Shown: one piece after another, positions 1 through 9,290 of the stretch
How positions within the stretch are numbered: position 1 is the first letter of the stretch
Layout: each line of letters starts with the position of its first letter
Assembly (NCBI GenBank): GCA_030295235.1
Contig: AP026145.1
Coordinates: forward strand, 684,501 to 748,500
DNA from: Fistulifera solaris
Lineage: Eukaryota; Bacillariophyta; Bacillariophyceae; Naviculales; Stauroneidaceae
DNA length: 64,000 nucleotides
Reading direction: 5' to 3'
The notes under the pieces: generated by a model
What the model was told of the DNA's origin: nothing
Database searches by the model: none
Seen by the model: the letters and a program-made list of their open reading frames with translations, nothing else
Position numbers and translations under genes: made by a program

Positions 1-220
1 ATCACCAACAATCGGCTTCGGACGTTTAGGGGCACAAGAAATGACGCCGACTATTGCAACAAGGGCGTACGACTTCCACGTGTCAGGTGAAGTATCTTTC
101 CAATAACACGACTGAAATGATGGAAGCTTCTTTTTCTCGTTGATCGGTGGCTTCCCAACCTTTCTCATAATATCGAAACAAATTCAAAAACCAAACGAAC
201 ATCGCAATCTTATTGTCACC
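1..220. other. Left edge / upstream region of the opine-dehydrogenase-like gene
   Basis: Two forward frames stay open from base 1, to stops near 88 and 105, so this could be the tail of a gene cut by the window edge. Neither short stretch is recognisable. The rest is presumably promoter and 5' UTR of the gene starting at 221. Confidence 0.3.
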
Positions 221-1434
221 ATGACGAAATCAACAACTAAAACAACCACCTGCATCGTTGGAGGAGGCAACTCCGCTCATGTGTTGATCCCTTTTCTTGC
301 TGAAGCAGGACATTGTGTGCACTTGCTGACTCGACGTCCGAATGACTGGAGTGATACGGTAGTCTGTCAGATTCAAAAGGGAGAGACGGTCATGACAACG
401 CACCAAGGAAACGTCGCGCGCAAATCATCGCGGCCGATCGATGTTATCCCGCAAGCGGATATCATCGTCCTCTGTTTGCCCGTCCATCAGTATCGTACCG
501 CACTGCAACGCATCGCACCTTACATGAATCGAAGCAAAGCCAACGTCTACATTGGTACCATCTACGGGCAGGCGAACTTTCGATGGATGGTGCAACATGA
601 GGTCGAAAAGGCGCAAAACCTCACCAACGTCGTTACCTTTGCCGTCGGTAGCATTCCTTGGATCTGCCGTACACTCGAGTACGGGAAAATCGGAATCAAT
701 TACGGAGGGAAGGCGGTCAACACAGTTGCCGTTTCGCCTGCGGATTGTTTCAAAAAGCTCCAGGAGATTTTTCTCGACGACATTTCGCTGCGCCCACTTC
801 AGATTGGACGTTTCGAGCAGGCCTGCTTTTTGTCCCTTACCATGTCTGTGGACAACCAAATTCTTCATCCCGCCCGTTGTTACGGTCTTTGGAAAAGGTA
901 TGGAGGAGTATGGGATACTCCAGCCGACGTTCCTTATTTCTATCGAGACTTTGATCAGCTCTCGGCTGATATTCTTGCCAAGCTAGACGCAGAGTACGAG
1001 GAGATTCGCCAGGCCATCAAGAAGCGATTCCCGCATCTTTCGTTTCAGTACATGCTGAGCTACTTGGAGCTCGAGAATCTCAACCACAATAGCAAATGCA
1101 CGGACATCTTGGCCACGCTCCGCGACAGCGCGCAGTTGGGCGAAATCAAAACTCCCACTGTGGAAGGACCGGATGGACGTCGTTACTTGGACACGAAATG
1201 TCGCTTTTTCCTGGATGACATTCCCTACGGATTACTCATTGCTAAATCACTTGCGGAAATGTTCGATATCGAGACGCCCTTTATCACAGAAGTGATTGAA
1301 TGGGCGCAAGATCTTCGCGGAGAAGAGTTCGTGGTGGAGGGACGCATCAACCGTGAATTTTGTCTGGGGAAAACGTTGTCTGTGGCATCCCCCAGGCGTA
1401 CGGTATCACCACGATTGAAGAATTGGTGGAATGA
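221..1434 (+). CDS. NAD(P)-dependent opine/octopine dehydrogenase-like protein (one apparent frame break)
   Basis: The N-terminus is a Rossmann fold with the motif CIVGGGNSAHV at about residues 12-22 and a second beta strand ending in LLTRRP. The remainder has the helical layout of the octopine/nopaline dehydrogenase family, which reductively condenses an amino acid with a 2-oxo acid. The substrate cannot be told from sequence. The ATG at 221 has a fair context (CACCATGA); an upstream in-frame TTG at 140 is not needed. The open frame runs to 1456, but its last 30 residues look foreign. From the TTTT run at 1358-1361 another frame reads SGENVVCGIPQAYGITTIEE and stops at 1434, which is a typical end for this family. 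One missing T would restore a 404-residue enzyme, so I end the gene at 1434. Confidence 0.7.
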
Positions 1435-1684
1435 ATCGATGTCGGGGCTACCGTGAATGTTGTGTAAGTGGCCCACCTCGCCTTCATTTCCGCCTTCTCG
1501 GTCTTTTTCGACAACACTACTTTATCTCCTCACCACCTTTTCGTTTCCCTGATATCCCATCGTTTGAGAGAAAACATAGGACACGTAGTGATATAGGTTC
1601 ACGTAGGCTGCAATTGAAACATTAAAGCATTGAAATGCATAACATTAGACCAAATTTATGAACCAATAATACAGACGCGAATGA

Positions 1685-2053
1685 TTACGCTTCCGCTTCA
1701 GGAGCAGATTCGAATTCGAGTTTTCCTTCGCTCCCCTTAATAATAAGAACATCCCCCTTTCCTATTTGCACGCAACTAGGCAATATGCGGGACACGGTCG
1801 ATTCGACTGCGGCCAACTCGGGCCCCGGATACATTCGCGTACTCATGACCATTCCAAACGACACGGAATCATTCTCATTTAAGGTAAAACTTGATCGCAG
1901 CATATTTCCAATCTTCAGAAAGAAAAGGAATTGCCCGGAGTTGCTGCTACTTTGTATTTCCAGCTGGAAATCACGATCCGCCGGGAGGATGATTGGCCTT
2001 TCTTGCGAATCCCAGATATTCGTGAGTTTGTATTTGCCAGTAAAGTCCGACAT
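1685..2053 (-). CDS. META-domain (HslJ-like) small protein
   Basis: This 122-residue protein starts MSDFTGKYKL and ends in a segment with FGMVMSTRMYPG followed by an acidic, GDVLIIKG-containing strand and EGKLEFE. That order (G-x-W/Y-x-L at the start, STRM-x-x-G-P in the middle, GD-x-L...G-x-L-x-F at the end) is the pattern of the META/HslJ domain of bacteria and kinetoplastids; its molecular role is poorly defined. The ATG at 2053 places the domain at the N-terminus, as in short eukaryotic META proteins. An in-frame ATG at 2116 would add 21 residues that resemble a signal peptide (FLYYFLLSVCTSG), but the DNA there is a pyrimidine tract that could equally be 5' UTR. It is convergent with the preceding gene. 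Family call by motif only. Confidence 0.55.
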   Translation of the reverse strand: MSDFTGKYKLTNIWDSQERPIILPADRDFQLEIQSSSNSGQFLFFLKIGNMLRSSFTLNENDSVSFGMVMSTRMYPGPELAAVESTVSRILPSCVQIGKGDVLIIKGSEGKLEFESAPEAEA

Positions 2054-2873
2054 GCCAGAAGTACAAACGGAAAGAAGAAAATAGTAGAGGAAGTAGATTG
2101 TTGTAAAGTAATTCATTCTCCATTACTCCCTAATTATTTGTGAATGAATAGTGCTTTGTCGAACAGTCGAACAGCAGCAAACAACAACAACGAAAAGTGG
2201 GGGCGCAGCTGCAGTTCGTGTCTCTCGTCTTTGAGGGCCATTTCTAACCGAAATGTTCGCGTTTCGTAATTTCGTATTTCGCGCGGTCGCACACTCTCCC
2301 ATTTTGCCCAAACGGGAGAGAAACAAAAAATCCAAAGATTATTGTCTGTCATTTTCTCCGGATACGAACGCAAAATGCGAAAATACGAATACGAAACTTC
2401 CCCGGTTAGTAATGGCCCTGACTATCGCTTGTAAAGTAAGTTACCTTTTAAACCTTTATCCCTTGCGAAATTTAAAATCAAAAACTAGGGATCGAGCATC
2501 GAGCCAATACTCTAGCTCTAGATACAGCCTAGATGCAGAAGACGCGCACTGACAAGCTAATAAGTCATGATATCTAATCATTCTTTCTTTTAGTAGACAT
2601 CCCACCAGGAAATATAGGCGTCACTTATTTTCGATACAACAACATTGATGTTTTTTGTTCTTTAGTAAGATTCGAAGGATCGTGTAGACCAATCAAGACT
2701 CAAGAATGCTTTCGAGAAATCATTAATAGCATAATAATTGCAAGATGAAGCATCTTGCGTGTTTAGCTTCAGCGAAAGACGCAATGTATGAACTCTTGTG
2801 GTTCTAATATGTTGAACATTAAGCACCTGGTAGGCATTTTCAAGCCAGACGTTTTTCTTATGCCTCGCCTGCT
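2054..2873. other. Intergenic region with nested inverted repeats
   Basis: No supported gene. It lies upstream of the META gene and downstream of the secreted-protein gene (both on the minus strand). It carries an imperfect 21-nt inverted repeat (arms 2261-2283 and 2377-2397), with a perfect CTCTCCC/GGGAGAG stem at 2294-2320 between the arms. Short open frames on both strands here lack ATG starts or protein-like composition. Confidence 0.5.
2261..2397. repeat. Imperfect inverted repeat with an internal perfect stem
   Basis: The left arm (2261-2283, starting gtttcgtaattt) matches the reverse complement of the right arm (2377-2397, ending tacgaatacgaaac) with small gaps. Between them CTCTCCC (2294-2300) and GGGAGAG (2314-2320) form a 7-bp stem with a 13-nt loop. 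It could be a cruciform, an RNA hairpin or the remnant of a small inverted-repeat element; no duplication of flanking bases was established. Confidence 0.45.
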
Positions 2874-3560
2874 TCATTTGGAATCTATTTGCGAATACGC
2901 ACGACGTTTGCTCCAACAATAGCCGTGAAACCTCCACATGACACCGGCGTGAACCAACGATTGCGTCGAAAAATACAAGGCCGAGCGAACTCCAGAGACT
3001 GGCGGCTGACCAATTAACGCAGGTCGATAACCAGAAATTCGTGTTACAATCTCAGAATTCCGGCTATCTTTTCCGTGAATTGTACTGAGCGTAAAAAGCA
3101 GAGCCGCTCGAGGCGCTGGTATCGCAAACAACCCTCCCATGATGGGCAGTTCCATCGAGTACGTGTTTTGCACGGTTCCTTCGTGCAGGGCAATCGATAC
3201 GAGACGTGACTTTGCAGGTCCGAATATGAGCAAGTCTCGGCCAAAGATTCGGTCCTGAATGCAAATTCCGCTGTCCGTTCGAACGGAACGCAAAAGACCT
3301 AGAGAGACTGGAAAGCGGCAAAGCCATGTGGGATACGAATGGAATATTTGCTTCACCGGAAACTCTTTTTTATCTCGCAGACATCTAGAAGAAACTTCCA
3401 TAGACGAAGCAATGCCTGCTTTTCGATCAATGCTGGCTTCCCATTTAAATCCATGTTTTCTTCGAAACAATTGAACTGGTCCCAAAGAAACAGTCTTTGC
3501 GTAGCTACAATTGTAGCATAAGATCCACAACAACCAGCAAACCAATATCCCAAGTCTCAT
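2874..3560 (-). CDS. Secreted protein of unknown function
   Basis: A 228-residue protein with a clear signal peptide: charged MR start, then LGILVCWLLWILCYNC and a cleavage-like SYA at about residues 19-21. I do not recognise the family. The mature part has few low-complexity stretches and contains a conserved-looking core with PIMGGLFAIPAP, SGYRPALIGQPPVSGVR and YFSTQSLVHAGVMWRFH, which suggests a folded domain rather than a spurious frame. Cysteines are few after the signal peptide. The ATG at 3560 sits in the context CAAGATGAG. No transmembrane segment follows the signal peptide, so secretion, or residence in the endomembrane system or plastid envelope, is likely. Confidence 0.55.
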   Translation of the reverse strand: MRLGILVCWLLWILCYNCSYAKTVSLGPVQLFRRKHGFKWEASIDRKAGIASSMEVSSRCLRDKKEFPVKQIFHSYPTWLCRFPVSLGLLRSVRTDSGICIQDRIFGRDLLIFGPAKSRLVSIALHEGTVQNTYSMELPIMGGLFAIPAPRAALLFTLSTIHGKDSRNSEIVTRISGYRPALIGQPPVSGVRSALYFSTQSLVHAGVMWRFHGYCWSKRRAYSQIDSK

Positions 3561-4339
3561 CTTGCTGTAAATGGTTAACTCAAAGGTAACGTTGGCTCTC
3601 TTTTGTTTTATTGCTCTACCCTCTCATCGCGAGAATCATCGTCATGAAACTCGCGATCATCATCGAGCAGTTTTTGACATCCTTCATTATTCACGAGTTC
3701 TGTCATGAGTCGTAGGTCATAATGTGTGACTCGGTTGACTCCGACCGGTCATGTGAGTATCAGTTAAGATGTACCCCAACGGCGCACCCTTCTTGCGCAA
3801 GAAGTTTGCTGCGGTGTGACAGGCGCGTGACACGTGACCAAAGGAAATGGGAAATTTTGTAGAGTGTACGAATAAAAAATTGTCCGGTACCCAGACATAG
3901 TACCCAATTATGGTTACATAGAGCGGCACACGAATTCGTTATCTAAATCATTGTCGTTGTGAGGTACACTTTTGTATCTGGTCGTAGTCTTCCACTTATT
4001 ATATGAGTCAGGAAAAATCTGGCGCGCCCGTCTTCTTGCACGTACTGACACTATAGGATTGCTATTTCCTCGTCCACATCCAATGCGTCTACTAAAACCT
4101 GCCAAAGCCAATGCTCCTTTGGTTTCACAGAAACAGATCTTCCCGTTGCAACCGGTCACATCCATTGCGGTCGAGTCAAGGAGTCCTGGTTGCACGATTA
4201 GCCATTGACCTTGCGCTTGCGGTCCCTCTTCCTTCATTGACTTGCGCTATAAGGTAGACTCAAGTGATTTTTCGTACTTTGTCGCTGACTGCTCGAACTA
4301 TTCCTTTGTGGCGATCATTCAAGTAAGATCTCGGCCGCC
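3561..4339. other. Intergenic region between divergent genes
   Basis: This tract holds the presumed promoters of the secreted-protein gene (minus strand) and the DP gene (plus strand). The only ATG-initiated frame of note is the weak 107-codon one at 3914-4237. Nothing else recognised. Confidence 0.4.
3914..4237 (-). CDS. Doubtful 107-codon open frame
   Basis: An ATG-started frame on the minus strand, just upstream of and divergent from the DP gene. The product has a middle part with several cysteines (MDVTGCNGKICFCETKG) and a basic C-terminal half. No family was recognised, there is no signal peptide, and a plus-strand frame overlaps most of it. It may be a real small gene or chance. Reported only so that the ATG and its position are on record. 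Confidence 0.2.
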   Translation of the reverse strand: MKEEGPQAQGQWLIVQPGLLDSTAMDVTGCNGKICFCETKGALALAGFSRRIGCGRGNSNPIVSVRARRRARQIFPDSYNKWKTTTRYKSVPHNDNDLDNEFVCRSM

Positions 4340-5234
4340 ATGTCATCTTCGCCTTCGCGCAAGCGTCCTCCTTCGCCGCTGCCGCCGGAGACAACGACAT
4401 CGGAATCATCAGCGCCCATCTTGCCCTCTCCGCAATCGGTAAAATCCTCAAAAACGGTTCGAAGTGGTGACAAGGGCTACAAAGGATTGCGTCATTTCAG
4501 TTTAATGGTGTGCAAGAAAGTTCAAGAGAAAGGCAAAACAACGTATAACCAGGTTGCCGATGAGCTTGTAATTGCAATAAAGGAAGAACACGCGGATCAA
4601 CAATACGATGAAAAGAATATACGACGTCGAGTGTATGATGCTCTAAATGTCTTGATGGCGATGGATATTATTGTCAAAGACAGGAAAGATATTACGTGGA
4701 AAGGACTGCCCACCAGTACTGCGCAGGATGCGGAGGGCATGCGTCGAGAATTGGCTTACCGCCAGCAGCAGATTCAAAAGAAACGTGATGCACTGGCGGA
4801 ATTGCTCGTACAACAAGTTTGTTTTCGCAATCTGGCGCAACACAATCAAAAGCGTGTGGAGAGTAGCAAACCAGACAACAAAATTCCCTTGCCGTTCATT
4901 GTAGTCAACACGAGTTCGTCGGCAGTCATTCAATGCAACATGAGTAAGGACCTGACAGATGTCATGTTTGATTTCAATATGCCTTTCGAAATCAACGATG
5001 ATAACACAATTCTGAAACGACTCGGAATGTAAGTAACGATCACCACAATGTTTCTCAACACTCGCTGTACTCATTCTTTGTTAATTTGCTTACAGGCATC
5101 GATCGACCATGAAGGACTTGAAAGAATGGTTGCCGCAAGAATGCTTGACTTATTGCAATGATCACAATTTGTTGAATGAAATTCTTGCAGAGGAGAAGAT
5201 GAGACCTGTGAAGAAACAGCGTTCTACCATCTAG
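4340..5234 (+). CDS. DP: Transcription factor DP (E2F dimerisation partner)
   Basis: Two exons (4340-5028, 5096-5234) joined over a 67-nt GTAAGT...ACAG intron give 275 residues. After a Ser/Pro-rich tail of about 45 residues comes the winged-helix DNA-binding domain (about 47-125) with GLRHFSLMVCKKV and the diagnostic NIRRRVYDALNVLMAMDII, where DP proteins carry RRRVYDALNV. A coiled-coil heterodimerisation helix follows (about 130-170, EGMRRELAYRQQQIQKK), then the DP-type marked box with IPLPFIVVNTSS and the downstream MFDFNMPFEI. The second exon adds a conserved end (LGMHRSTMKDLKEWLP). DP pairs with E2F on TTSSCGC-type sites to control G1/S genes. The start GCCGCCATGT is an ideal context. 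Ends near a tandem downstream neighbour. Confidence 0.92.
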
Positions 5235-5800
5235 GATTGAGGTGCTTCGCAGCGTTTGCAGAATGTTGGAGATAGACCCACTTTGGGTCTTTTTTCGCAA
5301 CACGAAAGCTCCACGAAGCTAGTTTGTTTTTTGTAAACAATCTAGTATTCTTTCCTTAAAAAAATTTATTTATTTCAAAGTTGTCAAAGTCAAACAACCA
5401 TTCAAGATCTTTTTCTTGACGAGCCTCTAGCTAGAGTCTTGAGAGTCTGAAACGGCCTCATCTCTGTTTTGGGTTTTGTAGCTTTTGTAGCTACTTTGTA
5501 TAGGCAAGCTCAAGACCCTAGCTAGGTGATGTCATACCACTACTGATTTGAAATCTGACACTATCGAATAAATTGTAAGTTCTAGGCGTAACATTGACTT
5601 TGAGTGTGACCTATTAAGTAGTGATTTGCCAAAAACACCGATGAAGAACGAACCAGAACAAAAACGGCAAAGCAAGTGCAAGGTGTCAAAGGATATACGA
5701 AGAAATAGGTGAACGAGCTATGACAAAAAGCATTCAATAATCTTATCGTTAATACGGTCCTTTTTCATGCGCAGCTGCAGATTTGAAAAGAGAATAGAAT
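5235..5800. other. Intergenic region, DP to TLC gene
   Basis: About 570 nt, AT-rich after 5300. It includes the perfect 12-bp palindrome CTCTAGCTAGAG at 5425-5436. It presumably holds the DP 3' UTR and the promoter of the next plus-strand gene. No gene seen. Confidence 0.4.
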
Positions 5801-7615
5801 ATGACGTCGAGCGACGATACGTCGGAAACGGAAGCGACGACGCCTGTAGGTGTCACGATCGCTTTTCGACATCATCGACAGGCGAACGCGGAGGAATCTC
5901 CAGCCAAACCTCGCTCGATTCACAAAAAGCCACGACGATCGTCACTGCAACAGCTAGGGAAAGAGAGACGAAAGTCGGTGACCTTAAAGAGGAAGATTGG
6001 TACAATTACCAAACCGGTCTCATCCTGGACGGTCTTTCTGGAAGGCGCCTCGTTATATGCGGCTTCGTTATTCCTCCCTGCCTTGTTAGGGGCGTTATAC
6101 CAAGCTTATCGTGGTCAATGGAGCTTTCGAAACACTCAGATTTACGAATACTTGTTTGAGCTATTGTGTCCTTTGGATGCCGACAATGAGTCTACCTTAA
6201 AATATCTGTGGTCCAATTGGATTTGCAAGCTAGAATTACCGAGAGAAACAAGTACTCAAAGCATCTTGGAGGCCGACATTCGCATGCTCTCTTCGAGATC
6301 TAGTATGTACGATGATATTTGGAAAGTAACAGTTTGCGCGGCTGGCCTCGCACTCGTCCGCATGCTGATTGTACACCTGTTGGTAATGCCGCTTCAAAGC
6401 ACCCACCAGCTACTCGCCATGGTTCGCTGCAAGTCAATCCATTTGCTGTCTTCGGACTACTCACAAACTCCAGTGGCGACTCCCGTCAAAGAAAAGCAGA
6501 ATCTTGTGGTAGATAATTCGGCTCTGGCGAGCATACAAGTCCCTTCACTTGGGCTAACAAACAACATGGCTTCGGGGAATGCTTACGATATCGACCAGGA
6601 TGAAAGTGCTTTAGGGCTGCAATTCGACGAGTCAGAGAGAGAAACTGGGGATACACTGTTTCGCTCTCCATATCGACAGGAAGACGAAAAAATATTTGAA
6701 GCCGCACCTGGGTTGACGAATCAGACGGACGAAGAAGGCTATAGCAGTCCAGACGAGCAAGAAACTCTACTTCAACCGAATAATCGCCTCTATTCCGGAC
6801 CACGCTATGCAACGGCAGTATTTCGCTTGCTTTACTGCACCGTTACGAGTGTGCTGGCTCTTGTTTACTTTCGTGACGCTGATTTCTGGCCATGGTATGT
6901 GGGAGGCTCAGGAAGCACGGCACGGTGTTGGGACTTGTCTGGAGGGCTGATAGTTAGCGGTATGGATGCCGATTTCGATCAACGCAATACTCTACTGAAG
7001 CAATATTTTTTATGGCAGGCGTCTTATCACTGGCACTCTGGTGCGTTCCATGTTTTAAGTCTGCTTGCCTTACTGATTTCTCCAGCAAATAGAAGCGCTT
7101 TAACGGAGCGTCATCAGTTTTTCGACGACCTACGAAGCAACACAAAGGCCTATGCCAGATCTTTGGCCATTCACGTTCTCACATTAATCATTATTGCGCT
7201 TGCTTACGTGTTTAGCAGCTTGAGAAGACTCGCAGCTATCGGGATGTTTGCATTCGATGTGAGCAGCTGGTTTCTACATTTATTGCAAGTGTGCATCAAC
7301 GCACCCCCAGATTCTTTACTTCAGCGCTACCTGCCATCTACAAAGTTTATTCATGCGTACGTGGTCGTCCCAATATTTTTTGCGGCACGGCTAGGAATAT
7401 GGCCAGCTTTAGCGTATTCCGTTCTCGGGCCTGAATCGAAACACTGGTTGCAACAATTGGAAAAGACGCTGTGGCCGGGCTCGGCCTTCCTCCTCAAGAC
7501 TCTGCTGAGCATCTGGCACGGGCTTGTTTTCTTGATGTCAGTTATATACGCAGGCCGCTTGATCCATCTTTCCCATGTGAAACGGGGTGGGGCCACGTCA
7601 TCAGCAGGAATTTGA
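5801..7615 (+). CDS. Lag1/TLC-type multi-spanning membrane protein (divergent ceramide-synthase-like)
   Basis: A 604-residue, intronless protein. The first 70 residues are basic and disordered, followed by hydrophobic segments at about 77-100 (LEGASLYAASLFLPALLGAL) and 180-205, then an acidic loop (about 215-330), then the TLC region. Inside it, YFLWQASYHWHS (about 401) corresponds to the Y-F-L-W-x-x-S-Y-W-H-S signature of ceramide synthases, and IHVLTLIIIALAY through FAARLGIWPA (about 457-540) follows the Lag1 motif order. Ceramide synthases acylate sphingoid bases in the ER. Here the paired histidines of the catalytic HHxxT are IHVLT and the downstream HD is FD, so catalysis is doubtful. 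It could instead be a TRAM/CLN8-like TLC protein. Start ATG at 5801. Confidence 0.65.
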   Translation: MTSSDDTSETEATTPVGVTIAFRHHRQANAEESPAKPRSIHKKPRRSSLQQLGKERRKSVTLKRKIGTITKPVSSWTVFLEGASLYAASLFLPALLGALYQAYRGQWSFRNTQIYEYLFELLCPLDADNESTLKYLWSNWICKLELPRETSTQSILEADIRMLSSRSSMYDDIWKVTVCAAGLALVRMLIVHLLVMPLQSTHQLLAMVRCKSIHLLSSDYSQTPVATPVKEKQNLVVDNSALASIQVPSLGLTNNMASGNAYDIDQDESALGLQFDESERETGDTLFRSPYRQEDEKIFEAAPGLTNQTDEEGYSSPDEQETLLQPNNRLYSGPRYATAVFRLLYCTVTSVLALVYFRDADFWPWYVGGSGSTARCWDLSGGLIVSGMDADFDQRNTLLKQYFLWQASYHWHSGAFHVLSLLALLISPANRSALTERHQFFDDLRSNTKAYARSLAIHVLTLIIIALAYVFSSLRRLAAIGMFAFDVSSWFLHLLQVCINAPPDSLLQRYLPSTKFIHAYVVVPIFFAARLGIWPALAYSVLGPESKHWLQQLEKTLWPGSAFLLKTLLSIWHGLVFLMSVIYAGRLIHLSHVKRGGATSSAGI

Positions 7616-7749
7616 CTAGTTTAGGTAAAAGAATAAAGCTCAATATTACACTCTCTCTTGTTGCATAATGATATTGGTTATCTAGTTGGGCTCTAAACTA
7701 AATTACTAACCAGCTAAAAGATTATAACTTCAAAGAAAGCCGCGTCATT

Positions 7750-8685
7750 TCATCTAATCCGGATGCCTTTGCTCAAAAAGATTTTCTTCTGCTCAGCAAG
7801 CACTCTCTGCAACGTCCGTACTCTGGCTTCTTGACGTTGTACCTTTTGAAAGGTATCTTCCCAGGATCGAGTGCCTTGTTCGATGAGCTGCAGCTGCTCT
7901 TTGGCCTCAATGAGACGTTCCCGAAAATATTGGACGCGTTCGGAAAAAATGGAAATGTATTCTTCCAGAGACCCAAAGAATAGTCTACTTGTCCGCGAGT
8001 TGGCAGAAGTTTGCAGTGCCATCCGAATGGTTTCAATGCGGTCCTTCAGTTCGGGAGTAAGATCTTCCCAGGCCTCGAGAAACTGTTCATCTCCGAGTGT
8101 GTCCATCATGTGACCTAGCGCTCGCTCCGACAACTGATGCAAATGAAGCTGATCGGCTAGCTGATACATGGAAAGACAGTTGGCAGAGCTCACGGACTCT
8201 AACAAAACCTCGACAATACTTTGAAGTACATATTCGCTTTGCAGATAATGAGCCATCTGACAGCAGTCGACAATGTTATTCTCCGAGACTGTGTCTATTT
8301 TCTTCGACTGATCGACCAACGCAAGAAAGTCTTCGACCGAGTCTTTTGAAAATTGTTCCAAAGAAAGATACATTTCGTCTTTTTCACTCGTCGTGGCGAA
8401 TGAATTCCATGACGAAGCCAGCGCAAAGACGGTGTCACACATTGACGCCAATGTCGTCAAGGAAACTCCTTCCAAGACACCATCTTGCGTACGAATCTGG
8501 ATCGTCCATCCGGTCCATTGTTGGATCATGGCTGCTTTTTCGTCGCGTCGCTTCTGTTCCATCGGATCGTGAAAGATGCGTTGATGCAGCGATTGGGCGT
8601 ATTCTTCTTCAGCGCGCAGTCGTGCGGCTTCTTCCTCCAAATGCACGGACGTGGGGGCGCACCCAACCCCCGCGTCCGCAACCAT
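7750..8685 (-). CDS. BTB/POZ-BACK-like protein with C-terminal coiled coil
   Basis: 311 residues. A Glu/Arg-rich helix (about 17-55) leads into a BTB-like fold: WTIQIRTQDGVLEGVSLTTLASMCDTV aligns with the V-x-x-x-x-L-A-x-x-S-x-x-F core, followed by VEDFLALVDQS and a BACK-like helical part (LSMYQLADQLHLHQL). The last 75 residues are a coiled coil (LIEAKEQLQLIEQG...QRQEARVRTLQRVLAEQKK). Such proteins often act as Cul3 adaptors, but no Kelch or MATH domain is present. The ATG at 8685 gives an odd start; a second frame from an ATG at 8729 reads MNLIPEERRIDDIDGW and would join to this frame if the C run in the overlap (coding CCCCC near 8656) lacked one base. Tail to tail with the TLC gene. Confidence 0.6.
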   Translation of the reverse strand: MVADAGVGCAPTSVHLEEEAARLRAEEEYAQSLHQRIFHDPMEQKRRDEKAAMIQQWTGWTIQIRTQDGVLEGVSLTTLASMCDTVFALASSWNSFATTSEKDEMYLSLEQFSKDSVEDFLALVDQSKKIDTVSENNIVDCCQMAHYLQSEYVLQSIVEVLLESVSSANCLSMYQLADQLHLHQLSERALGHMMDTLGDEQFLEAWEDLTPELKDRIETIRMALQTSANSRTSRLFFGSLEEYISIFSERVQYFRERLIEAKEQLQLIEQGTRSWEDTFQKVQRQEARVRTLQRVLAEQKKIFLSKGIRIR

Positions 8686-8729
8686 CCATCGATATCATCA
8701 ATTCGTCGTTCCTCGGGAATGAGGTTCAT

Positions 8730-9290
8730 CGGCGCCAACTTTCTATTTCGATTACTTTAGAGGAGATCATTCGATCTTTCTGAATGCGACGACAAATAAT
8801 AACATATGTCGTCGCATCGGGGTCGATCGTGAAAAAATATTCTTCATTCCGTCGAGTGAGTATGATCTATGATCTGGCGTCTGTGAAAACCAGTGTGTCG
8901 CAAAGTTTGATACTACAAAACCTCGCTAATCTTAAGGTCGCGGAAAGAGTGACCGCGAATGAATACAGTATGAAAACAATTGTGTAAAACTAGCTTAGTA
9001 CCGATGGCATCTTTGATGATACATTAGACTATGGAAAGCATTCACTTTGTACTTTTTACTGTAACGTAGAGTGTACATGGGGCATTAGCCGTCTTTCGCG
9101 GAAACGGGGGTCTTTTGCTGTGAAGGCCTTTTCCAACTTCATCCGCAATAGGACGGCGCGAACAACGCGTTTTCGTTATTGCCATGCTTCCTGTTCGAAA
9201 CGTAATGCGAGCTTCAAATAATAGAAGCATCAATGTTGAATGGAAATATCATTGATGTTACCGCTAAATACTGAATGAAAAGCTTTCATC
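8730..9290. other. Intergenic promoter region between divergent BTB and disordered-protein genes
   Basis: About 560 nt with no supported gene. A 67-codon plus-strand frame at 8784-8987 has ordinary composition and no recognisable family. The region should contain both promoters. Confidence 0.4.

Noticed and set aside
1362-1395. GT-AG intron to repair the opine dehydrogenase frame
   Set aside because: 34 nt is well below the 58-91 nt range of all other introns here; a missing T in TTTT is simpler.
2412-2435. Tiny exon MALTIACK followed by GTAAGT
   Set aside because: The only nearby acceptor (about 2593) leads straight into a stop codon.
8784-8987. 67-codon plus-strand frame
   Set aside because: No family, in a promoter region, ordinary composition; likely chance.
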